Shown here one piece after another: positions 12,839-25,555 of a stretch of DNA of 64,000 nucleotides. Each line of letters opens with the position of its first letter. Position 1 is the first letter of the stretch. Both the position numbers and the translations under genes were made by a program. The notes below the pieces were generated by a model. The model was not told the DNA's origin, ran no database searches, and worked only from the letters and a program-made list of their open reading frames with translations. The stretch comes from Effrenium voratum (lineage: Eukaryota > Sar > Dinophyceae > Suessiales > Symbiodiniaceae): positions 589,364-653,363 of the forward strand of contig CAUJNA010000480.1 of the NCBI GenBank assembly GCA_963377175.1, in the 5' to 3' direction.

Positions 12839-12896
12839 TGAGGGCCTCATGCAGCGTGCCGGCGGGCTGGGGCACAGACAAGTCCAAGGTGCTATC
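12839..12896 (-). CDS. Candidate internal exon
   Basis: Begins after a GAG acceptor at GATAGC and encodes DSTLDLSVPQPAGTLHEALS with strong third-position GC. A GT donor follows at 12838. Family unknown. It lies downstream of methyltransferase copy 1 on the same strand and could be a late exon of that gene or part of another. Confidence 0.4.
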
Positions 12897-14264
12897 CTCG
12901 GGCCATCAAATCGTGAAGTACAGCCAGAGCGGACTCTCTTGGACATGGTTTGCCTAGAAATCCGAAAGGGCCCTTGGAATTATAGATCTTTGACTCTTAG
13001 CGGCAGGCCTTTGCAACGTTGCTGACCACCCTTAGCAACCCCCAGGCAGTCAGGTCTTCCTGACCATGTGCCGCTCTCGTCAAGCAATGCGCAGCCTAAG
13101 CCCGAACAAACTTTCACAACTACTGCAACCTCAGCGACCTCTTATCCTCCACTCCAAGCTTTGATTTGGACTCATAATTGGAGGTCGGAGAGTGGTTTCC
13201 TACTTGCCCTCAACATGCCAAAGCCACCAATTTCAGGGAGCCGAAGCTCGGCTCCTGTTGCACCCCCGCCCCCCCCCCCCCGCCCCCAAGAGGCTTCCAA
13301 CGCAGCAAATTCATGACACTGCCTTTTCTACCTCCAATGGGAGCGCGCGGGCACAGCACTGATATGGCCATCCATGTTCACGAAGGGACCCAGCTCGAGA
13401 TGATCCAGCTGGACCAAGGACCTTGCAACAGCAAACGTCAGGACTGGAAGCCCCCCGGCAGCAGATCATGCTTTGGCCGGCCACAAACGAATGAACAAAA
13501 CTCTGGTGGCCATGGAGCAACGACAACTCCGAGCTACTGTACTGCCTTGATGCGTCACAAGGCGAACAAACCAACGCGTCTTCCGAAAGCAAGTTTGCGT
13601 TGTCGCTTATCCCGGACCACAGAGAAGTACACGTCGTCCAAAGCCTTCAATAAGGTGACCTTCATCAAAAAGCAACCTATAGCTTGCCCAGAAATGGGCG
13701 ATCATTGGAAGCCACATCTTGCTGTGATGTTCATAGTTCCTCTGATAGGGGTGCTCACGAACACAAATCCTGATTCACCCCTATGAGGCATCATGCCTGA
13801 AGCTTGGGCTCTGGGGTGATACACAATTGCTCGAAATGTGTTGAGAGGAAAACAACGTGGGCAAACCTGCTTAACAACAGCTGGGAACAATGCAATCTGT
13901 CACGGCGGGAACCTCTTCGGCGAAGCGTGGCCGGAAAAGAGACCCCCAGTTTTCACACACGGGCATGTGTGGATCGATGCATGCTGAACATTGTTGGGAA
14001 CCCCCTCCTTCCAACACATGAAAGTGGACATGAGGCCATCTCAAAAACCACAGTAGTCTTCCAACATCCTGCGACTGTCTACGATGGACGGATGGCAGGT
14101 TTTCTCCTCATGATGTTTGCTTCTCTGGGTTCCTGACGCGCCGACCAAGCGGGGATCGCCAGTTTGAGAAACTTGCCACATCAAGAACCAACCCGAAAAG
14201 AGCCAGCAAGCAAGCAAAATGGCATCTTAACAAGCAAGCCTCAAATGCAGCTAGAGCGCAAAAC
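12897..14264. other. No exon recognised
   Basis: A poly-C run lies at about 13267-13283. A 202-codon plus-strand frame (13178-13786) crosses it and has no recognisable feature. The last exons of methyltransferase copy 1 may lie here unrecognised. Confidence 0.4.
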
Positions 14265-16071
14265 CTGAAACTCCGCCAGAATCACCCAGCCAGCCTCCCG
14301 GAGCCAGCCTAGGCAACTGCAGGCGTGCCTCTTTGTGTTGACGGTGGTCTTAACTTTTCAGGTTGCCTCAAAACTTGACGGAAGAAGACCCAAAGAACCC
14401 TCCCCATGTTGTGGAATCCCTGATTTTGAGACACACCAAGGAAGACCAAAAGAAACAATGCCTATTTGAGGGATCCTTGATTTAGAGACACAAACCAGCA
14501 TGGCCACCTTATCCCCCTTGAGTTTGTTGTTTCGGGGGGTGGCTTGGGACTCTGAACCCCGGTTTCTTCTGAAACCGAATGGGAGGTCCCCTCCCCACCC
14601 AAAGGAGATGCTACAACACCATCCAGAGCAGGGAGTGACCCTGGTTTACCATCGGCGGTGCCCCAGGGTTCCACATCGCTCGTTTTCAAACATCCCGCTG
14701 AACATTGCATGGCACAAGCCCAAGCTTTAAAACCAGCGAAGCGGGAAGCAGACTTTCTGCAAAACCAGAGGCACAAATCCAATGTTCTCAAGAATATGGA
14801 ACTGGAACCTGGCCTTTTGGGTCCCCGATCAAATGGAACTTTGCGCGCATCGGGCCAAGGCCACTCGCCGTCTGCCGCGGGGCGCAGAAGGTCCCGGTGG
14901 ATCCAGCGGGTGTGGGTGGACACGTGCAGGCGCCGCACCTGCTGCGCCAGCCAGCCAGCCATGCCGCGGAGCATCCCGTGCCTCATCCCGACGGCCCAGG
15001 ATTCAAGAACTGCAACCCAGCTGCCCAGTGACCTTGATTAAAAAAAGGAAGGGATCGTCTTTCCTTCATTGTTCATTCTTGGATTGGGAAACAAAGCTGC
15101 TTTTATTCCGGAATTTGGCTTATTGTTGGGAAAGCTAAATCTTATGACCTGATTAGTCGCAGTACCATGAACAGGCTGGAAGTAAGGAATCTCCAAATAC
15201 GTGACTTGCAGCATGGGTAAGCTCGGCCCCCTAATGTAAGCTCCTTTCTAAGAACGAGTACTCACCCTGAATTCCAGGCTGAATTCCAGTAAAAAAAATG
15301 CTCTTACCAAGCTGTCGTCCTGTGTAAATCGCTGGACCCCCATGAGATCCCAAGGCTCCCAGACATGGCTCCTCAAAGGGGCTGCTGAGCCTGCAACTTG
15401 TCTTCTGAAAATGGTGCAAGGCTTCGTAAGGGTTGCAGAGAGCTTTCAAAAATGGGGTGACAAAGCTGAAGCAATTTCTCTAAACAGCAATCAAGGGAAC
15501 ATGAACCCCACAAAGGTGCCTGCGTGAAGTTCTGTCTTGCAGTTGTGCAGCTCTGGCTACTCCGCCCACCCAAACCGAAAAACAGCGAAGCAGCTCTGCG
15601 CCCTGCGCATCGATGTCTACGAGGTCCCAGGGCTCTCCAGCCAGCAGTGCCTTGCCAAGAGAAGAAACCAAACCACTGCCCTGTTCCAGACGCCACTAAA
15701 CTTGTGCAGAACGTCCCACTGCAACAATGTACCCCTCTTTAACCCGAAAGCGTCTACCTTTGCAGGAAGGTTCAAACATTGTTTGTTCCCGGGCCCGGAT
15801 CACATTCTTTTCTGCCACCCAACTCACCAAACACAATCGCAACACGGCTAGCTCAAGCGCCCAGTTGACCTACACCTTTTACAATTCAGGGCAATTCCAC
15901 GTCACACTTGACCCTACCCCGGCGTTGGCAGGGTCACAGCCGACAGAGATTGAGGTAGGGTCAAATTGCGCCCGATCTTCCATTCTGGCCGTTCAGCTTG
16001 CAAAAATGAGGTGATATCGATGCGAACGGCAACCTTCGCTGTGGGCGCATCGCGCCGAATCACCTTCCTGC

Positions 16072-16150
<79 letters not shown>

Positions 16151-19100
16151 CGGCTTGCGAAGTAAGCAAATGGCGCTGAACTGACCCTGCAACACTGCAA
16201 TAATATATCGGCCTGCTTTCCACAATGATACAGGCAATTGAATTGAATGAGCGCCCGCATTTGAATACTGGTCTCACAGCACGTTGGGCACAACTGCCCA
16301 GTACGCATGCTACAGTCCCCAAAAAGCCTACAGATTTACCCTCCCTGCTTCCACTTTGCCGCTTCAGCATCTGATCCCCTGAAGAGGCACTTGAGCCGCG
16401 CTCAAGCTGTTGATATTTGGATCTACTAACAAGGTTCGTATCGCTTTAATTCGGCATTGCTGCCATGCTGTAGGCCCGAGGACAACAAATAGAAGAACCA
16501 AATTAATGCCAATAGGATGCTGCTTTGGCAAGTGCCCTCCAAATGTGGCGGGAAGTGCAGAACTGGCGTGCAACGGGGCTGTTGCTAAGTTCCAAGCAGA
16601 GCCGGGCTGCTTTGAGATCCGCGCCGCTATGGACAGGCTTTGTGTCCATCGTGATGTTGCAACGCCCCTCCTTGGATGGGCTCCCTGGTTGGCACCAGGT
16701 TTCAGGCGCAGTACTATTTGGGGAGGAAAGGGGTAGTAGGCGGATTGCACTGTTGACAGGTTGCCGAACTCAGGCTTGCCAAAAGCGAGAATTGACGAGG
16801 GATGTTTAAAGAAGTGGGCAAGAATCGTAAGACCTTTAAACAATAGGCTTGGAAGAGTTGCAAGGGCGTGCAAGCGCTGAGGGCCGTTTGAAGGGTTGCA
16901 AGAGAATGGAAGCGCCCAAATCAGGCTCCGGTACTAAGGCTGAAATAGACCTTCGTGGGCCCTTTCGCATGCCGAGCAGCGGGGATATTGACCTGCAGGT
17001 GGCGGTCAAGAGAAGAACCATCGCCTGCAACCCAGGGCGGGCAAGGCTACTCAAAGCGGGTAAGGGTACTCTGGGCAGAATACATCGCCTTGGAACGCAA
17101 TCAATTTGTCAAAGTGCTTCGCTTCAGTCACAGGTTCCAGACCGCCAAGCCAGGAAGGTTGATAGCCCAAAATAGGTCACACAATCAGAGCTTGACTTCA
17201 CCAAACATTCAGGGACCCACCCACCCACTACACCCACACCAACACCCACACCAACACCCACACCAACACCCACACCAACACCCACACCAACACCCACACC
17301 AACACCCACACCAACACCCACACACCCTCCCACGCGTCACCCACCCACACGCACATCCACACACACACACAAACACGACACCCTCATGACATAGACATGC
17401 ATAAGCAACTTGATGGCAGTATCTGCAGTCATCGAGTCAAGAGGGGCAAGAGCACCTTTCTGCAACCATCCAGGCCATGTTTAAAGAACTGTCAATGTCA
17501 TCCAAACAATTACTGCGAAGCTTACCAGACATGAAGCCATCTTGCTCATCATGGATATCATGGATCTGCCTCAATTCCCCCTTCGGCATCGTTGACAAAT
17601 CGCATGCCCGTCCCAACCTGAGCAGTTTTTGGGCGCGTGGAATTGCATAACGGTCATGCTTTCCCTTCAAACTTCCCCGCTCAGAGCCCCAAACACACTG
17701 GATCCCCAGGCCTTGCCTCGATCAAAGGGTTCCACCAACAGCACCTCGCAGGATGCATGTGCCGATGCCGCCCGGAGAAATGCCTTGGCAGCGCCTGAGA
17801 GAATGTGCGTGAGGTCAATGATAGGCGGACAGCTTGGCCGTTTCCACGGAATTCTGTTGCCCCCAAACCACGGCTCCAGCTGCTCTTCGCTGTCTGGGGC
17901 GGATATCCCCCTGTCCTGCGTCCCTAAGATTTTGTTGGCTGTCAGGGAAAGGCTTGCTGGTCTATGTTTGCCTGGATCAATCTGCCTTGCAAATGCATCC
18001 AGCGGTTTCCCAAATCAGTGCCAAATGGACCCAAACAAGATCACCAACCACATCAAACATCGTCAAACAGTAGGCGCCATTGCCTGGTGTCCACGGGGGA
18101 AACAAATCCTGTTGTCATTAGGATGGCTAAGTGAGATGGCTGTTCAATTTGCCTTCCTTGTGAAGGCAACAAGGCTTCCCAGCTTCCCTGACGCCCAAAC
18201 ACCGATGCGCCATCGGCTAGCGCTCCACAGGCATTGAACCACCATCCGCATAGAAACTACTCTCAAACACACATGAGTGCACTTGTTTTTTATCTATGGT
18301 ACTCTGGGAACGGAGATTCAGCCAGCCGCGGCGTGCTCTCGGATTTCTGTGGGCCGAGCCACGGACGCCCCAGAGGCCGACAGGCCCGGCGCCCACCTCG
18401 GCCATCCGCAGGCTGGGGCCCACAGCAACGGCCAGGACATCAGACCATTCCTGAGGTTCCAATCGCCCCCGCCCCTTTGACTCATATTCAAAGCTGAATT
18501 AAGACTTGGATCCCCAAGTAAAGCAGCCTTCTCATGGTAAGCTCGTTATGCCCCCAGGTGAGCTCGCTATAGAATAGGCAGATTCACGTCAGCTGCCCCA
18601 TAGCCCTCCGAGACTCCAACCCGAACCGAAGCCTCAATGAATCGGAAGGTGCGAGAAATCTAGATGCCAATGGCAACAGAAACGGGTTCTTGAGGAGTGG
18701 GATGTGAGAAGCAGGCCTTTTGGCTTCATGTTCCTGCAATGCCTATATAGGCAAACGACCACACAAGTGGGTGTCAGCCAAACCGGGGGAGAGCCGGCAC
18801 CCTGTGCTGCGACCACCTCTTCTCTTGAAAAGGTCTCATAAGTTGTCAAAATGATGAAATGCAATGGCAATTGGACCCCTCGCGTCGCTATAGAACAAGT
18901 ACAATGCCTGACGCTCAAACTCCGAGGAAAAACCGTCCGAAATGGCTAGTCCACCCTGAGGGAGTTGAGACAGGAACTTCAAAGCATCGGTCAATGCGCA
19001 GACAGGACACCAGGTATTCCTCATCCAGGAATGGCCAGAAGCGCAAGGGCCTGTGCAAAGTTGCCACAAGGGTTTGGCTGGTGCCCCGCCGAGTACCGTT

Positions 19101-22100
19101 GCCCCTTTGCCCTTGTTTGGGGGAAGCATCCTTTCAATTCTGCTCTTGTTCGGTGGATTGCATTCAAGAAACAGTTCACGGCGCTAATTATTCAGGGGAT
19201 CGGCCTAATGCAGCTATCGCCGTCTATCGAAATATCACGGCCAGCAAGAGTGAGTCGGCAAGCTTTCGATCAAGTCCTTCTCGGGCACTGGGATATTGGC
19301 TGTGGCTGTTGTATGGAAGGCCTGCATCCAAAAACACATGAGTGCACGACATAACTACATCAGACTATTCCCGTTGTTGCTGAGAATGCAGGCCATCTAA
19401 TATGGCGGATTCACGAAGGTTATTAATCAGAAACAAGCACGTCGAAAAAGGCACCTGCAAAATAATTCCAAATGCATGTTGAACCCCGCTGCCCATGCTC
19501 AAGCATATGCCACTAAAACTCTACAAATGGACCTTGCGGGCTCAGGCATCAGCAAAACCCAGATGGCTCGGCTGGAAGACCAAGTCATTAGTATAACTGG
19601 TCCTGAGTCCTGGGAACCTGTTCTTGTGCATGTTCAACTGCTGCGGCGAACCAACTGTAACCAACTAGATCTTGGAACTTGCACCTTGCAACTGAACGAC
19701 CTGACTAAACGACTCTCTGGCAAAATCCCCCAACCCGGTATCATTCTCCGTGCACATAGGTGACCTCTTGAGTGGTGATATGCCAACCTCCCCAAACTAA
19801 GAAAACAACAATAGTAGAATCAAAAGTGAAACCAACAGAAACACCAAAACGACGCAAAGGAAAGCCTGTAAAATGACCATCAGGCCCATTGCCTGTGACG
19901 TTTCAACCCGCCCGCTCCAAGCGCCCAAAGGCGAACATCATTCCGCGCCTGTTGGCCGACTCATAGCGGCACTCGAAGATGCGGCTCGGCGCCAGCAATG
20001 GCGGCATGAACTCGGGGCACGCCACTGTGCGCTCGGTGGACAGGCCTGGCCAGGGCCGTGCTCACTTTCCGAGTCCAAACTGTTTGTTTGCAACTAAAAT
20101 GTCCTTCCCCAGTGGGTCATCTTTCAAATTAGCTTCCCGTAGCCTTTATAGGAGACATAAAGCGAATCCTGTTTTCTGAAGATCTATCTGAGGGAAGGGG
20201 GGGGGCGTAATCTACAGTCTCCTTCCATTCTGGGCGGGCTTGGTTTGTCTCAAGGTCAGCCCTTTGTGCAGAATCTGGGTGAATTATACACTTTCACCAA
20301 CCTGAAATAAGGTGGTTGGGGGGATATTCCCCACATAAACCACCATTTGGGGTGAGGTTGTGTGAGGTTATGATTCACCCAGCAGAATGATGTGCTGGTG
20401 GCCTGCCTCCACAAAGTCTTAGATCGGCTAGCTCGTGAAGGATGCTTGCATCGATGTCGCTCGGGTTGACGCATCCCAAGAAGCAAAGATGCACACATCA
20501 ACAAATGGAGGGTTGGACTGGAGTGGAGCAGGGTGAAAGTGGATGGCAGAAATCCTTTTCCGGAAAGTGACTAAATCAAGCTTGGGGAATGGTGTCATCT
20601 AAATATATTCTCACCCATCCGTACTTTGTGACATTGCCTTGCATTTCAAGAAAGAAGCATGCGCGCAGTATAACAATCGCTCGTGAGATAAACTCTGCGG
20701 ACTTGCATGCTCGGAATGTTCCCGCAGGCAACGACATGTTTGCGCGTGTGTAGTTCGATGCTTGTGTGACAAGGCCAACCTCGGCATGCCCAGAGATTGT
20801 TTGCGCAAACTTGAAACACGTCCATGATCTGAATATGCAGCAGTGATCCTCCACTGAGAGACCTTCATCATGGGCAAGCTTTCCACAAATTGCCACAATA
20901 TTACCAACAGAAACCGATCTGATGCCCCTACACCGATGACCCTTAATCTGCAAGACTGATAGCGAGCTACTAAAAACCCAACACCCTGCAACTTGCACAT
21001 ATGCTAGCGCAGGCCCAGGCCATAGTTCCTTCAGCACAAACACAAATTCATGGTTATCAACATGCCTGACAATCCCCAGCATAAGTAACCTTACTAACCG
21101 TTGTCAAACAAAAACTCCCTGAGGGTCCATTGCCATGCCCAGCTCCAAGCACCCCTTGATCCATTGCTCACGTGACCAAAACCGCGCCCATTGGCCCTGC
21201 CCCCAACCTCGGTAAAATGGACTCCACTTCCCCCAAATCACTCTACAGACTTCATACCCGTGGTGCGGTGGAAAACATCTTCGACCCTCTGCCTAGAAAG
21301 TCTAGGACATGGCCCTCGAGCGCTGGCCCATGGACTGGCGGGAAGCGGCGGAAGATGGGCAGGTGCTGCCTGCGCCGTGCCGGTCCTTCATGTTGTCCCC
21401 TGCTGCAACACCAAGGGAGACTCAATAATCCACTTCGGCCCAAAAGCAATCATTCCACCCAGAATGGGAAATAGCAAACATTTGATCTTCGGTTGGTTCT
21501 CACGAACCCCGAAGGCTCAGAACTCACTGCTCACCTCAATTGAGCCCTGCAAACAAGTTTTACGAGTTGAGCCGCGAGAAAGGCTGCTGGAAGATGTTGG
21601 GCAAGGCGCTGTTCCCCACGTCAAGGAGCACCTGTCGGCTGAGCTGGCTAAACAAATATCAAGGAGCTCCTCTGGGATGAGCCACAGGTAAAACAAAAAG
21701 CAATGATCCCACGGCATCTGGAAACTGCCGAAAACAAGTCAGTGGAATCCAGGCAGCAAACATGCAAAACAATGAGCAAGCATCACACAATATTCATTTG
21801 GTCCAAACCTCGCAAACCGAGCAGTCACAAGGGCACCCAAAGAAAGCTCCCGGAGTTTGAGCCGGCTGCTCAAGCTAAGTCATCTCCTCCGTTTTGTTCT
21901 GCGCAGATGGGTAACGTCTCCTTGCACAGGTACTGTTCGGTGGATTCCTTGAATGAAACTTCTACTGGCTTGACCACGTACCCTTGCGGCAGGGGTGCCC
22001 GCGTTATACAAAGATAGATAGATTGGATGACACAAGACAATATGGGCTTAGATTCGGTTGGGTTCGATAGGAAGTATAGGAAGACAAACAAACACATGGA

Positions 22101-22417
22101 TAAATAGATGGATGGATAGGGTAGATACATACGTAGAGATACATAAATTGGCTTGGTCAAAATAACTGAAATCTCTTTGCCACATTGAGTATACCTACCT
22201 ATTGATTTAGATAGACACATGCATAGTTATCATAAATAGATCATCCTTTGGGTAGCCCTTGCCGATTCACGTGGGCATTGACGATAGGGCTAACACGAGT
22301 CCGTTGTTAGCCCGATCTCTTGCTGCCAGCCTGCCATAGCTCCGCGGCCCTAGCATGGGCATGGACCAGCGTCTCTGCCACCAGGTCTTCCAAACAAGTC
22401 CGGTTGTGCTGCGCCTC
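14265..22417 (-). CDS. FkbM-family SAM-dependent methyltransferase, copy 1 (partial model)
   Basis: Exons resolved: 22331-22417, 21603-21631, 21293-21369, 19916-20045, 19011-19050, 18360-18450, about 17717-17794, 15998-16063, 15595-15650, 14884-14981 and 14265-14308. At least one exon between 17.7 and 16.1 kb, and the C-terminus, are missing. Joined in phase, the product carries the FkbM signatures in order: HVLDFLG, FWPFLDEEYLEWADVL-like (here EEYLEWSDVL), the SAM-binding loop RMAEVGAGPVGLWGVR, EVLLVEPFD, WDLVDIDAQGAE, and RRLHVSTHTRWIHRDLL followed by WLREAGW. Family members transfer a methyl group from S-adenosylmethionine, usually to oxygen; the substrate is unknown. Every acceptor is AG followed by G. 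Nearly all donors are GC; only the ones after 19011 and 14265 are GT. Copy 2 at 30.2-36.6 kb shares intron positions and phases. Confidence 0.75.
15595..15650 (-). CDS. Exon with the IDAQGAE motif, methyltransferase copy 1
   Basis: Eighteen codons plus two bases encode ALLAGEPWDLVDIDAQGA. The split glutamate codon is completed by the next exon at 14981. WDLVDIDAQGAE is a hallmark of the FkbM family. Copy 2 has the same exon at 32251-32309 with one extra codon and the same GC donor at the same position. Confidence 0.8.
16073..16148 (+). repeat. (TAC)25 microsatellite at an intron 3' end
   Basis: Perfect trinucleotide tract. On the coding minus strand it reads (GTA)n and ends only nine bases before the predicted acceptor of the exon 15998-16063 of methyltransferase copy 1, in the place where a pyrimidine tract would normally sit. 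Confidence 0.95.
17231..17323 (+). repeat. 12-bp tandem repeat CACCCACACCAA
   Basis: About 7.5 nearly perfect copies in an intron region of methyltransferase copy 1. Flanking CA-rich sequence continues to about 17375. Confidence 0.9.
18360..18450 (-). CDS. Exon with SAM-binding motif I, methyltransferase copy 1
   Basis: Thirty codons plus one base, starting right after AG at GAATGG and ending at a GC donor (18359-18358). It encodes EWSDVL followed by RMAEVGAGPVGLWGVR, the glycine-rich nucleotide-binding loop of class I methyltransferases. It aligns residue by residue with the exon 33896-34001 of copy 2 (RMAEVGSGPYGIWAVR); copy 2 has a five-residue insertion before the motif. Confidence 0.8.
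22331..22417 (-). CDS. Probable 5' exon of methyltransferase copy 1
   Basis: Twenty-nine codons in phase 0 at both ends, AG acceptor before GAG and GC donor after CAG. The product includes CLEDLVAETLVHAHARAAEL, a likely amphipathic helix. It joins in phase to the exon at 21631 but has no counterpart I could identify in copy 2, so membership is tentative. Confidence 0.45.
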
Positions 22418-25400
22418 CTGCGGGTCTCTTCCGGCGATGATCCTTCATTGGAATACCCTCGGAAAATGGTTGGTGGACAACCGACATACATCCCCAAAGG
22501 GTCCAACCACCAACAACCAGGAAAAACATGAAGCCAGTGCGCAATACCTGCTGCGTTCCCATAAAAGAAAAACTGCATGCGGCTGCGGAGGGTCCCTTTC
22601 TTGGGCAGGATGCCCCTTCCTTACAAATCTGCGACGGTGGGAATCCCGTCCCCCAAAATCCTAGGTGCAGACTCTACCTGGCCCTCATTGCTTGAAGCGG
22701 TGGCCTCTCTTGAGCATACAAACTCACATAGATACGATGGCGAGGAAATCGCAGGGAGAGGAATGCTGAGTCAGGGTTTGTAGTGCTGTGGCCAGAGGTA
22801 GCTCCACACTGCCAACAATGCCGATAAAGCCGCACGAGCCAGGAAGAATTGAAAACTAAGATCAATTAAACTCACCTTCCCAGAACACTCAAGCAGGAAG
22901 TCACAAAGCAACACTCCGAGACACATGCAGCCATCGAACAAAAATATGGAGCGCCTCAATCGGCGGAAGCTAGTCTCTGTGTGCTGGCCTCTGGCTTTTA
23001 CGATTCGCGTTCACGAGTTCCAAGTAACATGCACATATCCCTTTCCCCTTGTTCCTGGGCTCCATGAGCGCCAAGCCAACTGCATTCTGGCTAGCAAGGT
23101 CTAAGCAGAAAAGGTTTTTCAAAACCGAGCCCTTTCGTTCCTCTGCCCCGAGGCAAAATGAAGAAAAATGCTATCCACAAACCTATCTACAAACCCGCCT
23201 GAACCAGTGCAGTTCAACGGACTGTGTTGGTCCAAGTACTGCCTTGATGCAACCACATGCAGTAGCAGCCTACCCCAGAAGTCAACCATCAATATCCCTC
23301 AATCAAAACTGAACAACTGCGTGCCAAAACAGGGAACTTGGGAATGTGCAAAACAGGAAACTCAAGGTGACGGCTGAGAATCACTGGACATGCAACCGAT
23401 CACTTAGAGGTTTCGGGGTTTCGGCTTGATGCTGCCTACTTTTGAGTTGCGGACTCCAACGTTGATTCTTCCAGGCTTTTAGCATGTTAAAAGTACAGCG
23501 GTCTTAAGTTCCTCTCCTGAAAAATGGTGTGGACCACAGCACTAAGTCGAAAAGGAACGTCCTTTGGGGCCCACACGTTGAACCTGGGGAAATACTCAGT
23601 CTTGGCACAAGAACTTGCTTGTTCCCAGTAGGAAGTATGAAAATTGCATTGCACCAACCACCACTGGATTGTTTTGCGGATTGGAACCCATTTCGGGGCT
23701 CACTTTGATGGTTTCGGACCACGGGGTGCTGTATAGGTGGTCTGGACCACTCATTCAATTACCAATCCCTTGTGGTTTCGTTTTGGGGGCATTCACATAC
23801 GTGATATCTAGCACCCAGCTCCCGAACATGACAGGGACCCCTCCTCATCCAGGAGGGCCATCAAAGTGCTGGCCTGCTCCCAGGCCCGAAGCCTCAAAAG
23901 GTGTGACCGCTCACCCGCTCTTTGCTGTCCCCAGCAGCTCAGTGACCCTGTTCGAGAAAACCGTGGCCCTTTTGAGGGGTGAACACTTCTTTGTCATGGA
24001 CACTCTCACGCAACCAGGGTACAGCTTTCACGCTTGCAACACTTGCAACACCTGTAACACGTGGCGTTTCTCGGGAAGGGCACTTGAAAGCATCTGGACC
24101 TCCGTGGGCAGCGGCACAAATGTGTTGGATGTGCTGGATATGATGTTGGCAAGCGGTAGCAAGAGCGACACATTTCTCAACGGTTGCACTGTTTGCACTT
24201 GAGCAACAGCCCTTGGCGCAACTGACAGCCCTTCAAAAACATGGTTTCAACGTTCAGCTGTTTTTTGGTCTGGCCAGGCAATCCTTCACAAAGAAACAAA
24301 CAAAATCCCGAAACAAAAGCCGACAGCACCCTAAGCGCTTGCCAGCCAGTCCCATAGGCCAGTACTAGGCCAGTACTAAGCGCTTAACTGCGGAGGTCGA
24401 AAGACATCCGGTGCATTCGGAGAGATATGGCCGTCGGCGATCCCACATGAATTCCAAGACACAAAAACCCACACATTCACAGCCCTTGTTCCTTTCTCAT
24501 TTACCTCCAACCCGTCATCCATTGAGACAAGTCCAAATTTGCGAATCATTACTTTTGTGTCAATGGGCGCTTTTTCCCCAGCCTTCTCCAACCCCAGCAT
24601 TCCCACACCTGGCTTGCTGGAAGAAAACTTCCAAACTGAGAACCAGCTTCAAAATTTGAAGAAAAACAACACTTTACAATCTGTCAACCGTTGTCAACCA
24701 TTGGATGTTCTCACGAAGACTAAACTTTAGAAAGACCCAAGCAAAATACTCCAAAAAGGAGCCTTTGTCCAAAGGCCCGGACAAAACAGTTGCAAGGTGT
24801 AATGTGTAATATGACGAACTTTGTTTTACTTTGATCACCTTGAAAACTAGACAGCGCACCTACATGTTGGTTTGCTTTTATAATGGCTAGTCATGGTCGA
24901 TCAATAATGATGGTTAGAGAGAAACGACAACGAACTCTCCGGACAGTAAGCCACTTCACTTTGGGCAGCTGTTGCCTGGATTCCAGCCATGGTATCCCCG
25001 TTGAATTGCTGACCGGACCGCGCGTGAAACGCAACTGCTTATTCATGCCAAATATGTTGGGTGACCCTAAATCAGAGGTTCCTTCTGGGCTCGTCAGAAT
25101 TCTGGGTTATCGGTTAAATTTCTAGAACCGCCCTGCGCACTAGTGATGGCTAGTAATTGCAACTGCTTCAAGTTTGCAGAAACACCGAGTCACTCTTACT
25201 CTTGTGGCTTGGGTTGTCACAATCAACGGGTGGCAAAGCGCAACTGGCTCATGCACGGGCAGCACTTTCCGGCTCCAGAGCCCCATCGCGTCCAATCTCT
25301 GATCCACGGTTGCCCGTGGCGCAATGGAAGGTCTTCTAATTTACTTCTAATTCGCAAATTATCCTTTTAAACATTTCCTCCAGGCATCACAGAAGCCATA

Positions 25401-25555
25401 ATTCACTGCCAAGATCTGGATTTCACTCAAATAACCCCCAACTCCATGTAGAGAAGAAGGGGAAATAACATGTCATACGCACCCACCGCTATACTGCTAT
25501 AACTCCCCAACCGGTTTCTTAGGAAACGATTCGGCATCTCAACTTCGCGCATGGC
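22418..25555. other. Spacer between methyltransferase copy 1 and the next gene, with R1 fragment
   Basis: No convincing minus-strand exon. A 195-codon plus-strand frame (23615-24202) contains a CNTCNTCNT triplet repeat but no family feature; I leave it uncalled. A fragment of dispersed repeat R1 lies at 24318-24437. Confidence 0.5.
24318..24437. repeat. Dispersed repeat family R1, right-end fragment
   Basis: Shares AGCCGACAGCACC, GCCAGTACTAGGC, GAGGTCGAAAGA and GTGCATTCGGAGAGATATGG, in that order, with the right ends of the copies at 12.5 and 49.2 kb. The left part of the repeat is absent. Confidence 0.75.

Noticed and set aside
23615..24202. 195-codon plus-strand frame
   Set aside because: Mixed base use and a local CNT triplet repeat; the reverse strand is similarly open.
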